DNA of 10,193 bases from Betaproteobacteria bacterium (GTDB taxonomy: Bacteria; Pseudomonadota; Gammaproteobacteria; Burkholderiales; SG8-41), in assembly GCA_016177355.1 (NCBI GenBank), contig JACOVL010000081.1:1-10193 (forward strand), written 5' to 3'. Both the position numbers and the translations under genes were made by a program. Shown in pieces: positions 5,793-10,193 of this stretch (positions are counted from its first letter, which is position 1; each line of letters begins with the position of its first letter). Under the pieces are notes generated by a model. That model was not told the origin of the DNA. It searched no databases and saw nothing but the letters and a program-made list of their open reading frames with translations.

Positions 5793-6767
5793 ATGAAGGT
5801 CACGATACTGGACGACAACCTCGACGCGATCCGCCACCTGCCGAGCTACCGCAAGCTCGCCGGCCACGACGTGAAGATCTGGAACGATCACACCAAGGAC
5901 GTCGACACGCTGGCCGGGCGGCTCGCGGACACGGAGGCGCTGGTGCTGATCCGCGAGCGCACGCCGATCCGCGCGCCGCTGATCGAGCGCCTGCCGAAGC
6001 TCAGGCTGATCTCGCAGCGCAGCGTCTATCCGCACATCGACGTCGAGGCCTGCACCCGGTGCGGCGTCATCGTGTCCTCCGACCTGCACCCGGGCCGTCC
6101 CTCGTTCGCGACGGCGGAGCTGACGTGGGGACTCGTCATCGCCGCCATGCGCGGCATACCGCAGCAGATGGCGGCGCTGAAGGCGGGGCGCTGGCAGACG
6201 ATGCTCGGCACCGCCGCGCGCGGCCGCACGCTCGGCATCCTCGGCTACGGCCGCATCGGCGGCGCGGTCGCCGGTTACGGAAGAGCTTTCGGCATGAAAG
6301 TGCTGGCGTGGGGGCGCGAGAGATCGCAGGAGCGGGCGCGCGCCGACGGCCACGAGGCCGTCGCCAAGGAGGCGCTGTTCGAGCGCTCCGACGTGGTGAG
6401 CGTGCACCTGCGCGCGACGAAGGACACGCTGGGGCTCGTCACCGCCGCGGATCTCGCGCGCATGAAGCCGACCGCGCTGTTCGTCAACACCAGCCGCGCT
6501 TCGGTCGTCGCGCCCGGCGCGCTGGTCGCGGCGCTCAAGGCCGGACGGCCCGGCATGGCGGCGGTGGATGTCTACGAGGAAGAACCGGTGCTCGGCGGCA
6601 ACCACCCGCTGCTCAAGATGGACAATGTGGTGTGCACGCCGCACCTCGGCTACGTCGAGCGCGACGGTCTCGAATCGGCGTTCGACGCGATCTTCGACCA
6701 GGTCCTCGCCTACGGACAGGGCAGGCCGATCAACGTCGTCAATCCGGAGGTCCTCGAACAGCGCTGA
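5793..6767 (+). CDS. D-2-hydroxyacid dehydrogenase (NAD(P)-dependent)
   Basis: A 324-residue enzyme expected to interconvert a 2-oxo acid and a D-2-hydroxy acid (glyoxylate/hydroxypyruvate reductase or phosphoglycerate dehydrogenase-like). The start ATG 5793 follows AAGGA at 5784-5788; an upstream ATG at 5775 lies within the AT-rich patch and lacks a ribosome site. The N-terminal catalytic half begins MKVTILDDN. The Rossmann domain shows G151-x-G153-x-x-G156 in LGILGYGRIGG. The catalytic triad is visible as Arg235 (VNTSRAS), Glu264 (VDVYEEEP) and His284 (CTPHLGYV). After the second Rossmann strand the sequence is VLAWGRERS, with Arg175 rather than Asp, which favours NADP(H). Length is normal and there is no C-terminal ACT domain. 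It sits 64 nt after the isochorismatase-fold gene and 33 nt before the binding-protein gene. The likely job is reducing the 2-oxo acid released by the upstream steps, but the substrate is inferred. Confidence 0.92.
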   Translation: MKVTILDDNLDAIRHLPSYRKLAGHDVKIWNDHTKDVDTLAGRLADTEALVLIRERTPIRAPLIERLPKLRLISQRSVYPHIDVEACTRCGVIVSSDLHPGRPSFATAELTWGLVIAAMRGIPQQMAALKAGRWQTMLGTAARGRTLGILGYGRIGGAVAGYGRAFGMKVLAWGRERSQERARADGHEAVAKEALFERSDVVSVHLRATKDTLGLVTAADLARMKPTALFVNTSRASVVAPGALVAALKAGRPGMAAVDVYEEEPVLGGNHPLLKMDNVVCTPHLGYVERDGLESAFDAIFDQVLAYGQGRPINVVNPEVLEQR

Positions 6768-6772
6768 AATCC

Positions 6773-6782
6773 GTTTGCAAAC
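6773..6782. promoter_or_regulatory. perfect 10-bp palindrome upstream of the binding-protein gene
   Basis: GTTTGCAAAC is a perfect palindrome in the 33-nt gap before the TctC-family gene, 8 nt upstream of its AGGAGG ribosome site. It could be a regulator operator or simply chance, and no second copy was noticed nearby. Confidence 0.25.
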
Positions 6783-6800
6783 AATAACCAGGAGGAAATC

Positions 6801-7772
6801 ATGAATCACGGCACGTACCAGTTAGTCTGCGCAGCGCTGCTCGCGGCGGTTTCCGCCGCGGCGTCCGCGGCGTATCCCGACAAGCCGATCCGCCTGATCG
6901 TGCCGTTCGCGCCCGGCGGCCCCAACGACATCCTGGGCCGGATGATGGGGCAGAAGATGACGGAACAGCTGGGACAGGCGGTGGTGATCGAGAACCGCGG
7001 CGGCGCGGGCGGCACCATCGGGCTCGACGCCGCCGCCAAGTCCCCCGGCGACGGCTACACCCTCTCGATGGGCGGCTCGAGCAACATGGCGGTCGCGCCG
7101 AGCCTCTATTCCAGGCTGCCGTACGACTCGCTCACGGACTTCACGCCGATCATCAGCGTCGCCCACGTGCCGTACGCTATTGGCATCAACCCGACGGTGC
7201 CAGCGAAGACCGTGAAGGAGCTGGTCGCGATCGCAAGGCGCAAAGCGAACTACCTGAGCTACGGCTCTTCCGGCACCGGCAGCATGTCCAGTCTCTCCGC
7301 CGAGCTGCTGAGTTCGATGGCGAAGGTGAAGATCCTCCACGTCCCGTACAAGGGCACCGCGCCGGCGCTGACCGACGTCGTGAGCGGCCGGATCGACATG
7401 ATGTTCGCCGACTTGTCGCTGATCCGGAACCTTGCCAGGGCCGGCAAGTTGAGACTCGTCGCCGTGACCGGCTCGAAGCGTTCGCCGGCGGCGCGCGAGG
7501 TTCCCACCGTTTCGGAATCGGGGCTGAAGGGCTATGTGATCGAGCCGTGGTTCGGGGTGGTCGCGCCCGCCGGAGTGCCGCGCGACATCGTCACGCGCCT
7601 GAACGACGTGATCGCCGCGGCACTGAAGGCCCCCGACGTGACGCAGCGGCTGGATGCGCTCGGTTACGAGCCGATCGGCGGCACGCCGGAGCAGTTCGCA
7701 GCCACCATCAAGGCCGACATCGCGCGCTACGCGAAGATCGTCAAGAGCGCCGGCATCAAGGCCGAGCGGTAA
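6801..7772 (+). CDS. tripartite tricarboxylate transporter (TctC/Bug) family solute-binding protein
   Basis: A 323-residue periplasmic receptor. Residues 1-24 form a Sec signal peptide: short N-region, hydrophobic LVCAALLAAVSAAA, then ASAA|YPDKP as a likely type I signal peptidase site. There is no lipobox. The mature part has the Bug-family hallmarks: YPDKPIRLIVPFAPGGPNDILGR at the start, IENRGGAGGTIG, LSYGSSGTGSMSSL (ligand-loop region), HVPYKGTAPALTDVVSGRID and EVPTVSESGLKGY. The family binds carboxylates, amides or related small acids and normally works with TctA/TctB membrane proteins, which are not in this window. The start is firm: AGGAGG at 6790-6795 is 5 nt before the ATG. It is last in the cluster and probably defines what the enzymes act on. 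It ends 8 nt from the mfd stop codon on the opposite strand. Confidence 0.95.
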   Translation: MNHGTYQLVCAALLAAVSAAASAAYPDKPIRLIVPFAPGGPNDILGRMMGQKMTEQLGQAVVIENRGGAGGTIGLDAAAKSPGDGYTLSMGGSSNMAVAPSLYSRLPYDSLTDFTPIISVAHVPYAIGINPTVPAKTVKELVAIARRKANYLSYGSSGTGSMSSLSAELLSSMAKVKILHVPYKGTAPALTDVVSGRIDMMFADLSLIRNLARAGKLRLVAVTGSKRSPAAREVPTVSESGLKGYVIEPWFGVVAPAGVPRDIVTRLNDVIAAALKAPDVTQRLDALGYEPIGGTPEQFAATIKADIARYAKIVKSAGIKAER

Positions 7773-7780
7773 CGTGGCGC

Positions 7781-10193
7781 TCAGCCGAGCTCGCTGAAGG
7801 CTGCGCGGATCGCGGCGACGCGGGCCTTCACGTCGGGCAGCGGCGCCTCGATGCGCAGGCGGTCCTGGCCGGCGAGGCGGTAGTTCTTTTTCTGCTGCAC
7901 GAGCGCCAGCACCCGGGCGGGCTCGATCGGGGGATGCTTCACGAATTGCAGCTGGATCGCGGTCTCGGTCGCGTCTATGCGCGCGATGCCGAGCGGCTTG
8001 CCGAGGATGCGCAGGCGGTGGCTCTCGATCAGCGCGCGCGCCGGCTCGGGGAGCGGCCCGAAGCGGTCCACCAGTTCCTCGCGGAGCCCGTCGAGCGCGT
8101 CCTGCGTCTCGCAGTTGGCGAGCCGCTTGTAGAGCACGAGGCGCTCGTGCACGTCGGCGCAATAGCCTGCCGGCAACAATGCCGGCACATGGAGGTTGAT
8201 CTCGGTGGTGACGCCGAGCGGCGCGGCGAGATCGGGCTCCTTGCCGAGCTTCAACGCCCGCACCGCGGTGTCGAGCATCGCGACGTAGAGGCTGAAGCCG
8301 ATTTCCTGCATCTCGCCGCTCTGCTCGTCGCCCAGCACCTCGCCCGCGCCGCGGATCTCGAGATCGTGCATCGAGAGGAAGAAGCCGGAACCGAGCTCCT
8401 CCATCATCTGGATCGCCTCCAGCCGTTTCTTCGCCTGCGAAGTGATGTTGCCCTCGTCGGGCAGCAGCAGGTAGGCGTAGGCCTGGTGGTGCGAGCGGCC
8501 GACGCGCCCGCGCAGCTGGTGCAGCTGCGCGAGCCCGAACTTGTCGGCGCGCTCGATGATGATGGTGTTGGCGGTCGGGATATCAATGCCGGTCTCGATG
8601 ATGGTGGTGCAGAGGAGCAGGTTGAAGCGCTGCTGGTAGAAATCGCGCATCACGTGCTCGAGGTCGCGCTCGCGCATGCTCCCGTGCGCGACGCGGACGC
8701 GCGCTTCGGGCAGCAGCCTGGCGAGCGTTTCCGCAGCATGGTCTATGGTGTCTATGTCGTTGTGCAGGTAGTAGATCTGGCCGCCGCGCTTCAGCTCGCG
8801 CAGCGCGGCCTCGCGGATCTGCCCCTTGCCCGTCCGCGCGACGAAGGTCTTGATCGCGAGCCGCCGCTCCGGCGCGGTGGCGATCACCGAGAAATCGCGC
8901 AGCCCCTCCAGCGCCATCGCCAGCGTGCGCGGGATCGGCGTCGCGGTGAGCGTCAGCACGTCCACCTCCGCGCGCAGCGCCTTCAACCGTTCCTTCTGGC
9001 GCACGCCGAAGCGGTGCTCCTCGTCCACGATGACGAGCCCCAGGTTCCTGAACTGCACGCCGCGGCCGAGCAGCTTGTGCGTGCCGATCGCGATGTCCAC
9101 GCCGCCGCAGGCGAGGCCCGCCAGCGCCTCCGCAGTCTCGGTCCCGGTGCGGAAGCGCGACAGCTCCGCGAGCTTCACCGGCCACTCGTCTTGAACTTGC
9201 GCAAAGCGGTCGGAAAAGGTGTTGAAGTGCTGCTCGGCGAGCAGCGTCGTCGGCACCAGCACCGCGACCTGCTTTCCGTCAGCGACCGCGGCGAACGCCG
9301 CGCGCAGCGCGACTTCGGTCTTGCCGAAGCCCACGTCGCCGCAGATCAGGCGGTCCATCGGCTTGCCGCTCCTCAAGTCCTCCACCACGGCGTCGATCGC
9401 GGCGGCCTGGTCGGGCGTCTCCTCGAACGGGAAGCCCTCGGCGAACGCCTCGAGGTCGTGGCTCTTCACCTGGAACGCGTGGCCCTGCCTGGCGGCGCGC
9501 TGCGCGTAGAGGTGCAGCAATTCCGCGGCGGTGTCGCGCACCTGCCGCGCGGCTTTCCTGCGCGCCCTGTCCCACTCGCCGCCGCCGAGCTGGTGCAGCG
9601 GCGCGGCTTCCGCCGGCGCGCCGCTGTAGCGGCTGATGAGATGCAGGCTGGAGACCGGCACGTAGAGCTTGTCGCCGCCCGCGTACTCCAGCGTCAGGAA
9701 CTCCCCCAATTGATCAATGAGGCCCTCGCCCAGGTTCATCGTCGTGAGCCCGAGGTAGCGGCCGACGCCGTGGCTCTCGTGCACCACCGGGTCGCCGGCC
9801 CTGACCTCGGACAGGTCGCGCAGCATGCCTTCCGCCGAGACGCGGCGCGCGCCGTCGCGCTGCGAGCGCACGCGCGCCTGCTGCGCGTAGAGCTCGTTCT
9901 CGGTGACGACGGCGAGCGGCGGCGCGGCCAGCGCAAACCCCGCGTGCAGCGGTCCCATGCACAACTGGAGCTTGGCATCCGACGAAATAAAAGATTTATA
10001 ATCAACAGCTTGAGATATCGCCAGCCCGTGCTCCGCGAAGTATTCGAGCATCGTCTCGCGCCGGCCGGGGCTGTCGGCGAGCACCAGCACGCGGCCATCG
10101 AACGCCGCGGCGAATGAGCGCAGTCGGTGCAGCGGGTCATCCGCGCGGCGTTCCACCGCGAGCGGCGGGAGAGGCGTGGTCTCTCCCTCACCC
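7781..10193 (-). CDS. mfd: transcription-repair coupling factor Mfd (partial, N-terminus off right edge)
   Basis: The frame is open from the right edge to TGA at 7783-7781 (803 codons visible). Family length is about 1150, so roughly 340 N-terminal residues (most of the UvrB-like region) lie outside. Mfd is a DNA translocase that removes RNA polymerase stalled at lesions and recruits UvrA. Numbering from the in-frame GTG at 10156, the RNA-polymerase-interacting CarD-like domain starts around GDPVVHESHGVGRYLGL (121-137). The relay helix and translocase follow, with Walker A GDVGFGKT (273-280), DEEH (378-381), TATPIPRTLAMAL (404-416), ETGIDIPTAN (521-530) and QLRGRVGRS (547-555). The C-terminal TRG and D7 regions complete the protein, ending AAFSELG. 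All motifs are intact. The GTG is an internal Val, because the preceding in-frame residues (LPPLAVERRADDP) read as coding. Codons for residues about 48-60 are unusually AT-rich. Confidence 0.97.
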   Translation of the reverse strand, partial: GEGETTPLPPLAVERRADDPLHRLRSFAAAFDGRVLVLADSPGRRETMLEYFAEHGLAISQAVDYKSFISSDAKLQLCMGPLHAGFALAAPPLAVVTENELYAQQARVRSQRDGARRVSAEGMLRDLSEVRAGDPVVHESHGVGRYLGLTTMNLGEGLIDQLGEFLTLEYAGGDKLYVPVSSLHLISRYSGAPAEAAPLHQLGGGEWDRARRKAARQVRDTAAELLHLYAQRAARQGHAFQVKSHDLEAFAEGFPFEETPDQAAAIDAVVEDLRSGKPMDRLICGDVGFGKTEVALRAAFAAVADGKQVAVLVPTTLLAEQHFNTFSDRFAQVQDEWPVKLAELSRFRTGTETAEALAGLACGGVDIAIGTHKLLGRGVQFRNLGLVIVDEEHRFGVRQKERLKALRAEVDVLTLTATPIPRTLAMALEGLRDFSVIATAPERRLAIKTFVARTGKGQIREAALRELKRGGQIYYLHNDIDTIDHAAETLARLLPEARVRVAHGSMRERDLEHVMRDFYQQRFNLLLCTTIIETGIDIPTANTIIIERADKFGLAQLHQLRGRVGRSHHQAYAYLLLPDEGNITSQAKKRLEAIQMMEELGSGFFLSMHDLEIRGAGEVLGDEQSGEMQEIGFSLYVAMLDTAVRALKLGKEPDLAAPLGVTTEINLHVPALLPAGYCADVHERLVLYKRLANCETQDALDGLREELVDRFGPLPEPARALIESHRLRILGKPLGIARIDATETAIQLQFVKHPPIEPARVLALVQQKKNYRLAGQDRLRIEAPLPDVKARVAAIRAAFSELG

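Noticed and set aside
7764..7782. GAGCG/CGCTC stem between the receptor gene and mfd as a terminator
   Set aside because: The stem is only 5 bp with a 9-nt loop and no T-run.
6822..8162. Minus-strand frame of 446 codons opposite the receptor gene
   Set aside because: It spans the end of mfd out of frame and the antisense of a well-supported Bug receptor. It has an Arg/Ala-rich shadow composition.
7547..10117. Plus-strand frame of 856 codons opposite mfd
   Set aside because: It is antisense to an intact Mfd with every helicase motif and starts inside the receptor gene. It is a GC-driven shadow frame.

Overview
The window is GC-rich bacterial chromosome, most likely from a betaproteobacterium related to Burkholderiales. 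The reasons are strong G/C bias at third codon positions, an orphan TctC/Bug-type periplasmic binding protein, and a typical proteobacterial Mfd. No rRNA, tRNA, CRISPR array, insertion sequence or phage gene was seen. The lineage is inferred from gene content only.

Left part (1-2706): a minus-strand gene runs off the left edge. It encodes a small N-terminal globular domain followed by more than 400 residues of Ala/Glu/Lys/Arg-rich helix. It diverges across a 140-bp promoter region, which contains a strong 9-bp hairpin, from a plus-strand HD-domain phosphohydrolase. That gene meets a minus-strand quinone oxidoreductase (MDR family) tail to tail at a short repeat/hairpin.

Middle part (2701-7772): the oxidoreductase diverges from a five-gene plus-strand cluster. 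In order these are a PuuE-like polysaccharide-deacetylase-fold protein, a RidA-family protein, an isochorismatase-fold protein, a D-2-hydroxyacid dehydrogenase and a TctC-family solute-binding protein. The first three are almost contiguous (gaps of 8 and 7 nt). The last two follow after 64 and 33 nt. The layout suggests a catabolic operon for a small, probably nitrogen-containing organic acid or cyclic amide: uptake, ring or amide opening, imine clean-up, amide hydrolysis and reduction of a 2-oxo acid. The substrate is unknown. The isochorismatase-fold protein lacks the catalytic Cys, and the deacetylase-fold protein lacks the usual metal motifs, so the chemistry is probably not that of the textbook families. 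An 8-codon leader ORF with a consensus Shine-Dalgarno ends in overlap with the GTG start of the first gene.

Right part (7781-10193): the C-terminal two-thirds of mfd, the transcription-repair coupling factor, on the minus strand. It converges on the binding-protein gene with only 8 nt between stop codons and runs off the right edge.
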